DNA of 64,000 nucleotides from JAOARY01 sp045345765 (GTDB lineage: Bacteria; Bacillota; Clostridia; Peptostreptococcales; Peptostreptococcaceae): positions 1,736,001-1,800,000 of the forward strand of contig CP148265.1 of the NCBI GenBank assembly GCA_045345765.1, written 5' to 3'. Numbering within the stretch: position 1 is the stretch's first letter; every line of letters starts with the position of its first letter. The position numbers were made by a program, and so were the translations under genes. Shown here in pieces: positions 44,827 through 53,585 of the stretch. The notes under the pieces were generated by a model. It made no database searches and was not told the DNA's origin. It saw only the letters and a list, made by a program, of their open reading frames with translations.

Positions 44827-45540
44827 ATGAAACTTAGTTATTATTATATGGATGAATTAATTGAATTTGATTTGGAAAGAAGAAAAAGGAAGAGTATATC
44901 AATAATAATACATCCTAAAAAGAACATAAGAGTATTAGCTCCAAAACATTTAGATAAAGAAGAGATACTCAAATTCGTCAAATCAAAATCAAATTGGATT
45001 AAGGATAAATTAGATAAAATAAAAGAAATCAGACCTTATATAAAGGAAAAAGAGTTCAAAGATGGAGAAAAGTTTTTTTATCTTGGCAAAAGATATGCAT
45101 TAAAAATAATAAAAGATAAAAATTATATAGAACCCAAAGTGACTCTATATAGAGGTAATATAAACATATATACAAAATCAGTAGCAAAATCAAACATCAA
45201 AAAAGCTTTAATTGATTGGTATAAGATAAAAGCAGAAGAAAAAATAATAAATAGTATAAAAAAATATCAAAAATATATTGCTATAAAGCCTAGATATATA
45301 AAGATAAAGGAACAAAAAAGAAGATGGGGAAGTTGTAGTAGCAACAAAGATTTGTTTTTTAATTGGAAAATAATAATGGCACCATCTAAAATAATAGATT
45401 ATTTGGTTGTGCATGAAATGAGTCATCTTATACATATGAATCACTCAAAATCATTTTGGAATTTAGTTGCCAAGATTATTCCTGATTACAAATCAAAAAG
45501 AGAATATTTAAAAAAAGAAGGATTTAAATACTTCGTTTGA
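44827..45540 (+). CDS. YgjP-like (DUF45) M48-type metallopeptidase
   Basis: 237 aa. The zinc motif HEMSH (LVVHEMSHLIHMNHSKSFW) with a downstream His, and the family marker RRWGSCS (KRRWGSCSSNKDLFFNW), place it in the YgjP/SprT-like DUF45 family. Cytoplasmic; physiological substrate unknown. GGTGCTG provides a weak ribosome site before the ATG, and co-transcription with the YbaK gene is likely. Confidence 0.88.
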   Translation: MKLSYYYMDELIEFDLERRKRKSISIIIHPKKNIRVLAPKHLDKEEILKFVKSKSNWIKDKLDKIKEIRPYIKEKEFKDGEKFFYLGKRYALKIIKDKNYIEPKVTLYRGNINIYTKSVAKSNIKKALIDWYKIKAEEKIINSIKKYQKYIAIKPRYIKIKEQKRRWGSCSSNKDLFFNWKIIMAPSKIIDYLVVHEMSHLIHMNHSKSFWNLVAKIIPDYKSKREYLKKEGFKYFV

Positions 45541-45657
45541 TTGTAATAATCAAAGTCAATTAATTTTGGAATAAATATATTTATTTGTTTGTAAAAATTA
45601 ATTTGGCTGATATATAATTAGAATGAACAAATATAGAGATTAGTTGGAGGTTTTTTT

Positions 45658-45876
45658 ATGGCTATAAAGTATGAAATAGAAAAAGAAATAGGAGCAATAT
45701 CAGATTCAAACAAAGGTTGGACTAAAGAATTAAATATGATAAGTTGGAATGACAGACCTGCAAAATATGATTTAAGAGATTGGGCACCAAATCACGAAAA
45801 AATGGGTAAAGGGATAACTCTTTCAAAAGAAGAACTTATAAATTTAAGAGAGTTATTAAATAGTATGGATTTATAA
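45658..45876 (+). CDS. YdbC family PC4-like nucleic-acid-binding protein
   Basis: 72 aa. SDSNKGWTKELNMISWNDRP, KYDLRDWAPNHEKMGKGITL and an ending EELINLRELL fit the YdbC/PC4-type small single-stranded-nucleic-acid-binding fold. TTGGAGG precedes the ATG. Single gene. Confidence 0.85.
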   Translation: MAIKYEIEKEIGAISDSNKGWTKELNMISWNDRPAKYDLRDWAPNHEKMGKGITLSKEELINLRELLNSMDL

Positions 45877-46006
45877 TTAGAATAAAAACTAATTATGTAA
45901 TTAATTTTAAACCGAAAAAAGTGTATAAATATTTAAAAATATTTTTTCAAAAATTTTTGATGGGTATATATTAATCGAATTTGAATAAATATTTTGGAGT
46001 GATAAT

Positions 46007-47056
46007 ATGGATTTTAATTATAGATTTTATGAATATATAAATAAACATTTAAGAGAACTATCTTTAGAAATCATATCAACTCAATATCATGAAATTGCAC
46101 TTAGGAATTTACCAGAAGAGTTTAAAGAAGAGTATATAAAATGTTCAAATGAAAATTTGAAGTATTTATCGATGTCGATAAAATTAAAAAATCCTAGATT
46201 GTATCATATTTATTTAGAGTATTTTGCAAAAAAAACAAAGGATAAATGTGCTTCAAAAGATCTTGTATTAAAATATTTTTTATCTGCAAAAATGGTATTA
46301 GATTTTAGGTTAGGATTCATAAATATAGATAATCTTCAAGAAATATTAGATAAATATTTAGATGCAGGAGTCAATAATTATCTAAAAAGTTATCATAATA
46401 ATATAGATGAGATGGACTTGTATAGTAAAAATTTTACCACTTATTTGTTGGAATTGAATAAAGATAAGGCTAGAGATTATATATTAGATAAATTAAAATA
46501 TAAAATAGATTTGAAAGAAATCTATTCATTTATAATAAGACCAAGTGTTTACGAGCTTGGAGTGATGCTAGATAATGAACAAATAAGTATACAAAAATCA
46601 AAATATATATTGAATATAATAGAAGAATTGGTTAATAATCTAGAAAAAGAAGAATTTAGAAATATAAAAAGATATAGTAGAAATATGGTTGGAATTTGTG
46701 CTGGGAATGAGATTCATGGTTTGAACATGAAAATTTTATGTGATTTTTTTGATTTAAATGGTTGGGATGCAAACTATTTAGGTCATAATAAAAACATAGA
46801 CCAAGTAATAAAAAAATTAAATTTAAAAAAGCCAAATTTCGTAATAATATCAGCAAATTTAATTACGAGTATTGAATATGTTAAAATTCTGATTGAAAAA
46901 ATAAGATTAGTAAAAGAGTTATCAGATATTATGATACTTGTAGGTGGTAGATTATTTGATAATTGTGAAGGTTTATGGAAACAGTTAGATGCAAATTATT
47001 ATGTAAAGGATTTGCATAATGCTTTTGAAGATGCAAATTATGTTTTGAATGATTAA
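46007..47056 (+). CDS. Cobalamin-binding-domain protein, divergent
   Basis: 349 aa. The first 170 residues are helical with no family recognised. About 175-225 is a B12-binding cap (RPSVYELGVMLDNEQISIQK), and the rest is a Rossmann-like B12 domain (NEIHGLNMKILCDFFDLNGW; YLGHNKNID; FVIISANL; LVGGRLF). The canonical DxHxxG appears as ExHxxN: the lower-ligand His is kept, while Asp and Gly are changed. The Trp and Glu-His pair of CarH-type photoreceptor caps are not conserved. A sensor or corrinoid carrier role is possible. Confidence 0.8.
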   Translation: MDFNYRFYEYINKHLRELSLEIISTQYHEIALRNLPEEFKEEYIKCSNENLKYLSMSIKLKNPRLYHIYLEYFAKKTKDKCASKDLVLKYFLSAKMVLDFRLGFINIDNLQEILDKYLDAGVNNYLKSYHNNIDEMDLYSKNFTTYLLELNKDKARDYILDKLKYKIDLKEIYSFIIRPSVYELGVMLDNEQISIQKSKYILNIIEELVNNLEKEEFRNIKRYSRNMVGICAGNEIHGLNMKILCDFFDLNGWDANYLGHNKNIDQVIKKLNLKKPNFVIISANLITSIEYVKILIEKIRLVKELSDIMILVGGRLFDNCEGLWKQLDANYYVKDLHNAFEDANYVLND

Positions 47057-47120
47057 AAATCTTTTTTTATTTAAGTATAACAATCGCCAAAGAGAATACT
47101 TTATAATTATTTATTGATTT

Positions 47121-47924
47121 TTATGAATTTAAAGATCTTAAGACTATAGAAAAAAACAATAATGAACAAAAGCCAATTACAGTTATTAATGTGATTAGCA
47201 TTATTTTGAATTCTTCTTGTTCTGTTTTGATTTTTTCTTGCTTAGGGTCTTTATTTTTTTCATTTATAAAATTATGATAAAGAATATAGTAACTATTATC
47301 TTTGTATTTAGACTCATTTTTTTTAAAGAATTTTGATACACTTTTTATAGTAAATTTATCTTTTGTGATTATATTCTTTATATCTTTATCTAAATTTTTC
47401 TTATCTTTATTTAAAGCTATATAATTTTCTAAATTAAAATATGCTTTTTGATACTGCTCCATTTTAAAATTCAAAATACAAAGCCACTTAAAACAACTAT
47501 TAGGATTGACTGTATTATTATTTTGATTGAGAAAACTAATACAATTTTCATAATAAAGATATAGATTTTTTTGACTATATAATATAAGATCATATAAATT
47601 TTTGTACTCATCATTATGGTTGATAAATTTATTTAATTGCATTATATAATCATAAGCATTATTTATAAATCCAATTTTATGGTTTATAAGCGAAAGAAGA
47701 TATATAGTCTTTTGATTTGATTTATTATGACTTAAAGATAAGCTAAGATAATCTAAAGATAGTTGGAATTTACCTATTTCATAGTAACAATAGCCAAGAT
47801 TATAATAAATTCTATGATCTTTTTTATAATTATTTACACATTCTAATAATAAATCTATTGCCTTAGAATAATCTTTGCTTTCTATATATTCTCTTATAAT
47901 TTTTAAATTATCATTAAGACTCAT
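47121..47924 (-). CDS. TPR-repeat protein with C-terminal membrane anchor
   Basis: 267 aa. Several tetratricopeptide units (for example AIDLLLECVNNYKKDHRIYY; LGYCYYEIGKFQLSLDYLSL; CFKWLCILNFKMEQYQKAYF). One membrane helix lies at about 243-262 (IMLITLITVIGFCSLLFFSI). Likely a cytoplasmic scaffold tethered by its C-terminus. GGGGGG precedes the ATG. Confidence 0.82.
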   Translation of the reverse strand: MSLNDNLKIIREYIESKDYSKAIDLLLECVNNYKKDHRIYYNLGYCYYEIGKFQLSLDYLSLSLSHNKSNQKTIYLLSLINHKIGFINNAYDYIMQLNKFINHNDEYKNLYDLILYSQKNLYLYYENCISFLNQNNNTVNPNSCFKWLCILNFKMEQYQKAYFNLENYIALNKDKKNLDKDIKNIITKDKFTIKSVSKFFKKNESKYKDNSYYILYHNFINEKNKDPKQEKIKTEQEEFKIMLITLITVIGFCSLLFFSIVLRSLNS

Positions 47925-48239
47925 AAGAACCCCCCTTTTTTTTAAAACATGTTATTTGTATATACTATATTATATTAATTAAGAAATAAAATCTAGCAAT
48001 ATATTAAAAATAGTAGCCTTAGCCCATTTAAAAACAGGACTTATGTTTATCAAAAATCTAACGACGAATAAGATTCGGATAAAAAACTAGAATTAAAGAA
48101 AGTAAAAATTATGATTTTATTTATAAATTACTAAGATTAAATTTTAATGTATAATTATAGAAAGTATGTTTAACAAAGAGGTTATTGTTAATTAAATAGT
48201 ATAAAAAGTATTATAAGAATGAATATGGGGGAAAATAAA
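47925..48239. other. Intergenic gap without recognised gene
   Basis: These 315 bases separate divergent genes. Apart from AT-rich promoter-like stretches (TATACTATATTAT near 47957 for the minus-strand gene, GTATAATTATAG near 48150 for the plus-strand gene) nothing clear is seen. Confidence 0.5.
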
Positions 48240-48737
48240 ATGGAAATAAGAAAAATAAGAATAGAGGATGCTAAGAAATTTTTGGAGATGGCATTACAGC
48301 TAGATAAGGAAACTAAGGATATGATGTTAGAAGAAGGGGAAAGAAAAACAACTGTAGAACAAATGCAAAGAGGAATAGAAAATACAATAAAAAGTGGTTC
48401 TGTGATATTTGTTATAGAAGATAAAGATAAGATAGTAGGATTTTTGAAAGCTTCAAGAGGTGAATATAATAGAATAAAACACAGCGCTCATATAGTTGTT
48501 GGAATGTTAAGAGCATATAGAGGTAAGAAATTAGGAACGAAATTATTTGAACATTTGGATAATTGGGCAATAGAAAATAATATCAAAAGACTTGATTTAA
48601 CTGTTATAAAAACAAATGAAATAGCTTTGAATTTGTATAAAAAAATGGGATTTAAGGTAGAGGGTTTAAAAGAAAAAACAATGATTGTAGATGGTATATA
48701 TAAAGATGAATATTGCTTGGGTAAAATTTACAATTGA
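48240..48737 (+). CDS. GNAT family N-acetyltransferase
   Basis: 165 aa from ATG 48240, after GGGGGAA; the upstream ATG at 48219 lacks a ribosome site. HIVVGMLRAYRGKKLGTKLF (acetyl-CoA loop) and RLDLTVIKTNEIALNLYKKM then GFKVEG are typical of the RimI/ribosomal-protein-like GNAT group. Substrate unknown. Confidence 0.88.
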   Translation: MEIRKIRIEDAKKFLEMALQLDKETKDMMLEEGERKTTVEQMQRGIENTIKSGSVIFVIEDKDKIVGFLKASRGEYNRIKHSAHIVVGMLRAYRGKKLGTKLFEHLDNWAIENNIKRLDLTVIKTNEIALNLYKKMGFKVEGLKEKTMIVDGIYKDEYCLGKIYN

Positions 48738-48870
48738 TTAAATTGTAAATAATATATTCAAATTTAGAAATTAAAAAGATTTTTTACAATTATATTAAAT
48801 AAATTCGAATTAAATTTATTTGAGTTCAAGATATGGTACTATATAGGAAATATAATAAAAGGGGTTAATT

Positions 48871-50184
48871 ATGGGGGAAATCACTAAACAAAAAGAAATA
48901 GTATCAAATTTAAATAGTTTTTCATTACCACTTATATTTAATGCGGTATTTAACACTGTAATAAGTTCATTTATGGCTGCAATTGTTGGAAGAATATCTA
49001 TTCAAGCAATTGCTTCGACTCAAGTTGTTGATAGTTTTATATATGCTTTGCTTGGTATACTTGGGGTATTTAGTTTATCTTTTAATATCAATTCTTCAAA
49101 GGTAAGACTAAAAGATGAAAAATTATTTAGAAATTATTTTAAATCAATATTTGAAGTTAATTTTTTTATAGGGTTGGTATTTTTAGTTGTATTTATATTT
49201 TTCTTTAAATATACACTTAAATTCTTATATGGTTTTGATGGTCAAGTACTTTATATAGGTTCACTTTACTCAGGCGTATTATCATTTTCTATATTATTTG
49301 AGATGCTTATATTTGCAATGTCAAGTTTGATGAAGGTAAGAAAAAAGACCAAACCAATAATGATGGTTGGAATTATAAGCTCTATTCTTCAACTACTAAT
49401 TACTTATATATTTGTTTATTTTGTATTTGAAGCAGAATATAAGATAATTGGGGTTGCATTAGGTTCTGTAATATGCTTATTTACACAGCTTATTTCTTAT
49501 ATGTTCATATTAAGAGAGGATTTTAAGAATTTAGTAAATATAAAAAGTACTAAGAAGCTTTTTTTGCTAAAAAAAAGTATACCACTTGTAATGCAAGAAA
49601 TATTAGAAGGTGCAATATTTAGCGTATGTATTACAGCTTTGATAAGTAGATTATCTATAATTGAATTTTCATCATATAGTGTCTGCTTAAAAGTGACTAG
49701 TATATCTTTTATGGTAGTTTATATGTATTGTAACGGAATAATAATTATAATTGGAGAAAGTATATCAAAAAAAGATACAGGGTCATTAAGATTAATTCCA
49801 AAAATAAGTTTGAAATTGATTTTAGGAATATATTTTATAACAGGAATGATATTTGCAATGTTTAAGGATTATGTAATTAGATTTTTTACAGATCAAGTAG
49901 AGATAATTACAAGAAGCTTGGAGTTAATACTTTTCATAATAATAATAAATTCTTTTCAAATTTTCTTTGAAATTTCTAAGTATTCTTTGCAAGCCTTGGG
50001 ATTTGAACATAGAGTACTTAAGATAACAGGAATTATTAATTTTAGTATTATAGCTATATTGATTGTTGTTAATTCGATTTATGAAATAAATATTTATATA
50101 ATACTTTCATTTTTGGCATCTAATTATTTCATTTTATATATTTTATTTAATAAAAATTATATGAAGGAAGTAGAAAGTTTATAG
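48871..50184 (+). CDS. MATE family efflux transporter
   Basis: 437 aa, 12 predicted membrane segments arranged in two related halves. FSLPLIFNAVFNTVISSFMA at the start and the IPLVMQEILEGAIFSVCITA region in the second half are the MATE pattern. Exports cationic compounds in exchange for Na+ or H+ in characterised members; the substrate here is unknown. AAAGGGG precedes the ATG. It ends at a bidirectional terminator. Confidence 0.88.
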   Translation: MGEITKQKEIVSNLNSFSLPLIFNAVFNTVISSFMAAIVGRISIQAIASTQVVDSFIYALLGILGVFSLSFNINSSKVRLKDEKLFRNYFKSIFEVNFFIGLVFLVVFIFFFKYTLKFLYGFDGQVLYIGSLYSGVLSFSILFEMLIFAMSSLMKVRKKTKPIMMVGIISSILQLLITYIFVYFVFEAEYKIIGVALGSVICLFTQLISYMFILREDFKNLVNIKSTKKLFLLKKSIPLVMQEILEGAIFSVCITALISRLSIIEFSSYSVCLKVTSISFMVVYMYCNGIIIIIGESISKKDTGSLRLIPKISLKLILGIYFITGMIFAMFKDYVIRFFTDQVEIITRSLELILFIIIINSFQIFFEISKYSLQALGFEHRVLKITGIINFSIIAILIVVNSIYEINIYIILSFLASNYFILYILFNKNYMKEVESL

Positions 50185-50199
50185 GTAATAAATATTAAA

Positions 50200-50228
50200 A
50201 AAAGAGGCTTTAAATAAATAGCCTCTTA
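50200..50228. terminator. Bidirectional terminator between MATE and GNAT genes
   Basis: AGAGGCT and AGCCTCT flank a ten-base loop, with A-rich sequence on the left that gives a T tail for the minus-strand gene. Confidence 0.78.
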
Positions 50229-50253
50229 CTATTGGAAAAGTACATAAATTAAA

Positions 50254-50784
50254 TTATAGTTCTAATCCCATTAAATGACTATCATAATATTTATTGTCTA
50301 TAAAATAACTTCTTGTTGTAGTACCTTCGATTTTAAAGCCAAGTTTTTCGTATAATTTTATTCCACCATGATTATCTGTTCTTACATATAAATTTATTTT
50401 TTTTATCATGTTTCCTGATTTTGCCCAATCAATCATGTAAAGAAGAAGTTCTTTACCTACTTTATTGCCCCAATAATCTTTTAATACAGATATTCCAAAT
50501 TCTCCAACATGCAATATTCTTGGTCTTTGTGAAGCAGAAAGTTTAAGGTTTCCTATAATTTTTTTATTATGTTTGGCAACGATATAAAGAATATTATCTT
50601 TAGTAATACTTTCTTTGATGGAGTATTTAATATCATCTATAGTTTGATCAAATTCTCCCTCGCCAAAAGTCAAAAAATCACTTTCACTACCGACTTTTTT
50701 CATATAATTTATAAGTTCTAAAGCATCATTTAAGTCTGCTTTATCAATAACAATTTCCCCAATTTTGCTTTCAAAAGTTTTCAT
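50254..50784 (-). CDS. GNAT family N-acetyltransferase
   Basis: 176 aa. FGISVLKDYWGNKVGKELLL (acetyl-CoA loop), KINLYVRTDNHGGIKLYEKL, GFKIEGTTTRSYF and YDSHLMGLEL fit the RimJ/RimL-like GNAT branch. GGGGTGTT precedes the ATG. Substrate unknown. Convergent with the MATE gene. Confidence 0.88.
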   Translation of the reverse strand: MKTFESKIGEIVIDKADLNDALELINYMKKVGSESDFLTFGEGEFDQTIDDIKYSIKESITKDNILYIVAKHNKKIIGNLKLSASQRPRILHVGEFGISVLKDYWGNKVGKELLLYMIDWAKSGNMIKKINLYVRTDNHGGIKLYEKLGFKIEGTTTRSYFIDNKYYDSHLMGLEL

Positions 50785-50988
50785 TTTATTAACACCCCAT
50801 TAAAAAAATTTTGATTAAATTAAGATGATTATACTTATAAATTATTTTAATGTCAAAGGAATCTTATTTTTTACAAATATATTGAAAAAATCATATTTAA
50901 AATATAAATCTTTATACTGTGATATTATTATAAAGGATTTGGGGAAATCGAGTTTAACTTTACATTAGAATAATTGGAGGAGGTATTT

Positions 50989-52236
50989 ATGAGGATTTTG
51001 TTTAAATTTATAATTCCACTTTGGTTTGGAATGATAGTAAATACATTGCTTGGGATAACTGATTTTTATTTTCTAAAAAAAATATCATTAGATTATTTGG
51101 CTGTAATAGGAGTTAGTTATATACCTTTTAGCTTAATATCCACAATAACAGTTGGGGTTGGAATTGCATGTAATAGAGAAATAGCAAGTTCAAAAAAATT
51201 AGATTATAAAAAGATATTAATATATTTAGTTTTTATAAGTATAATTTTAATTAGTATATCTAAATATTTTAAGGAATATATATTTTTCTTTGCAAAAGAT
51301 AATATATTATATGATGAAATACTAGCTTATTTTGATATATTATCTTATTTAATACTTCCAACATCCATATTTTATTTTTGTACAGGAATACTAAGAGGAC
51401 ATGGAAGACCAAAGGAGTCCATAAAGTTTAATATATTGGTTGTAATACTTAATTTTTTATTGGATTATTTGTTTATCAAACTAAATATATTAGATAATCC
51501 TTTAATAGGATGTGCTTATGCATCATTTATATCAGACTTTTTTGTAAGTATTATATACATTGTTTATCTACATAAAAAATCATATCTAAAATTAGAAAAA
51601 GATATTTTGGATACCAAAGAGTTTTTTAAGACCTCGTTTTCTTTTTCATTAGAAAAAATATTTTCGGTTTCAACAATAACCATAATAACAAGTATTTATA
51701 TTTCTAAATTAGATAAAAATTCTTTAGCTATTTATTATGGTATTGATAGGTTTTTTATGCCTATAGTGATGTTTGTATATTGTTATTTTGAATGGGTTAT
51801 ATATGCGATATCTAAGAAATTAAAATTATATAATAAAAATATTTATCTTTATTATTTCTTATTATTATCTGTTTTTGGAATTTTGATTTCAAAGTATTTG
51901 AATCTAAATTATATAAAAAATATATATTTAATATTATTTGTTTTTTATAATTTTATTTTTATATTGGAAAGGGAATTAGTTTCCAAATTATTTGTGCTCA
52001 AAAGAGCATCTTTGGTTAATAAGGTTATATTTATAAAAAATATAATTATGCTGATTTGCTTTGATTTATTTTTTAGAATTGATAATCTAAATCTTATATC
52101 TATAATCATAATAAAATTAAGTCTTATTATATTAGAATATCTGATACTTCTTTATTTCAAAAAGAGGTATCAGATATTTTTTAAGACTCTAATCATCTCT
52201 TTTATAGCCATTAATTTTTGTTCATCATTAAGATGA
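50989..52236 (+). CDS. MATE-like polytopic transporter with aberrant C-terminus
   Basis: 415 aa from ATG 50989 (TTGGAGGAGG before it). Membrane segments and FIIPLWFGMIVNTLLGITDF, PTSIFYFCTGILRGHGRPKES match MATE proteins of the MatE/NorM kind, but the second half is poorly conserved. The last 25 codons run through a hairpin that looks like a terminator (52141-52181) and then through the antisense strand of a broken methyltransferase gene. The original C-terminus has therefore probably been lost or extended. Confidence 0.75.
   Translation: MRILFKFIIPLWFGMIVNTLLGITDFYFLKKISLDYLAVIGVSYIPFSLISTITVGVGIACNREIASSKKLDYKKILIYLVFISIILISISKYFKEYIFFFAKDNILYDEILAYFDILSYLILPTSIFYFCTGILRGHGRPKESIKFNILVVILNFLLDYLFIKLNILDNPLIGCAYASFISDFFVSIIYIVYLHKKSYLKLEKDILDTKEFFKTSFSFSLEKIFSVSTITIITSIYISKLDKNSLAIYYGIDRFFMPIVMFVYCYFEWVIYAISKKLKLYNKNIYLYYFLLLSVFGILISKYLNLNYIKNIYLILFVFYNFIFILERELVSKLFVLKRASLVNKVIFIKNIIMLICFDLFFRIDNLNLISIIIIKLSLIILEYLILLYFKKRYQIFFKTLIISFIAINFCSSLR
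52141..52182 (+). terminator. Terminator-like hairpin inside the end of the MATE-like gene
   Basis: CTGATACTTCTTT and AAAGAGGTATCAG (one G-T pair) flank a short loop and are followed by ATATTTTTT. It overlaps the last 32 codons of the reading frame, which is unusual for a terminator. Confidence 0.6.
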
Positions 52237-52350
52237 TGAAATGCATAAGTTGATATTATAAGGTCAAACTTAGAGTCATTTTAGTTTTTCAAATTCATTA
52301 TTGATAAATTGTATTTGATTATAGAAATTATCCAAAGCCTTAGATTAATG
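52170..52350 (-). pseudogene. SAM-dependent methyltransferase remnant
   Basis: On the minus strand FDLIISTYAFHHLNDEQKLM and AIKEMIRVLKN up to a TGA are post-motif I/II segments of a class I methyltransferase. Just upstream IQFINNEFEKLK is in another frame, separated by a one-base change in an A run. The N-terminal half and the C-terminus are gone. It overlaps the MATE-like gene on the opposite strand. Confidence 0.72.
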
Positions 52351-52359
52351 TCAAGTGTA

Positions 52360-53412
52360 TTAAATCCATTTTTTATATCTAAAAAATCTTATCATTGAAA
52401 AGGCTACTAAAAAGCATGTAAATAAAAATATAGGATAAGAATATTTAAAAGATAATTCTGGAATATGTTCGAAATTCATACCGTATATCCCAGCAAGAAA
52501 AGTAAGGGGAATAAATACAGCTGAAAATATGGTTAAAGTAGTCATTATTTGATTCATTTTATTACTGACATTTGTCTGATGTGATTCAAACATGCTATTA
52601 ATCATCTCTCTATATATAGTTACAAAATCCATTATTGATATTATATGATCAATAATATCTTTGATGTATTTGGCAGTATTAGAAGAAATAAAAGCTCTAG
52701 TTTCTCTTAGTTGATATAGAATTTCTTTTAGTGGCCAAATTGAAGTTTTTAATAAAAGTAGTTCTTTTCTTAGTTTGTATATTTCACTTATGATATTGGA
52801 TTCTTTGTTATTTATTATATTATCTTCTGTTATTTCTATTTTTGATTCGATTATATTTAATATATTAAAATTGATATCTACAATAGAGTCGATAATTGCA
52901 TATAATAAATAGTCTGCTTTATTTTTTCTTATATTTCCTACATTCTTATCCATTCTTTCTAAAATATTTTTAAATATATCATTTTTATTTTCTTGAAATG
53001 TTATTAATATATTTTTAGTTAGTACAAAGGATATTTGTTCTTCTTTAAGCTTAAATGCTTTTTCATCAAATGATAGGATTTTAAGTACTAAGAATATATA
53101 TTCATCATGTACTTCGATTTTAGGTCTTTGTCCTACGTTTAATATATCTTCTAAATTTAATTTATCTATTTCTACTATGCTTTTTATTTCTTCAATCTTT
53201 TGCACATCTGATAAACCAAGAATTTTAATCCAATTAACATATTTTAAATCTATCAAGTCTGAGTCTATATTTTTTGATTGTATGTTTTCGAAATTATTTA
53301 GATTAAATTTTATATGATTTATTAAAATATCTGTTTTTTCTCCTGAACCTGTGTAAACTAGGCTTCCAGGGGGTCTTCCTATTTTATTTAAATTTTTATT
53401 ATTGAAAAACAT
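52360..53412 (-). CDS. corA: CorA-family magnesium/divalent-cation channel
   Basis: 350 aa. The selectivity motif GMN is present (FLAGIYGMNFEHIPEL) between two C-terminal membrane helices (FSAVFIPLTFLAGIYG; FLFTCFLVAFSMIRFF). The cytoplasmic N-terminus begins with RPPGSLVYTG and includes long acidic helices. A pentameric channel for Mg2+ or Co2+ in known members. AGGAGG precedes the ATG. No Mg2+ riboswitch is recognised in the leader. Confidence 0.93.
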   Translation of the reverse strand: MFFNNKNLNKIGRPPGSLVYTGSGEKTDILINHIKFNLNNFENIQSKNIDSDLIDLKYVNWIKILGLSDVQKIEEIKSIVEIDKLNLEDILNVGQRPKIEVHDEYIFLVLKILSFDEKAFKLKEEQISFVLTKNILITFQENKNDIFKNILERMDKNVGNIRKNKADYLLYAIIDSIVDINFNILNIIESKIEITEDNIINNKESNIISEIYKLRKELLLLKTSIWPLKEILYQLRETRAFISSNTAKYIKDIIDHIISIMDFVTIYREMINSMFESHQTNVSNKMNQIMTTLTIFSAVFIPLTFLAGIYGMNFEHIPELSFKYSYPIFLFTCFLVAFSMIRFFRYKKWI

Positions 53413-53585
53413 TCTTCAAGTCCTCCTATATCATATTTTTAGAAATTATACCCTTAATATTAATAATTTTTCAAAATAATAATAGATATTTATTAAAAAA
53501 AGGGGTATTTTCTTAATGTGAAAAAATAAAAAATCAAAATAAATTTAAAAAAATATTTAAAAGAATGGAGGGTAGTATTTAAAAT

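Noticed and set aside
53413..53585. Mg2+ riboswitch ahead of corA.
   Set aside because: The divergent gap is 173 bases of AT-rich sequence with no conserved core.
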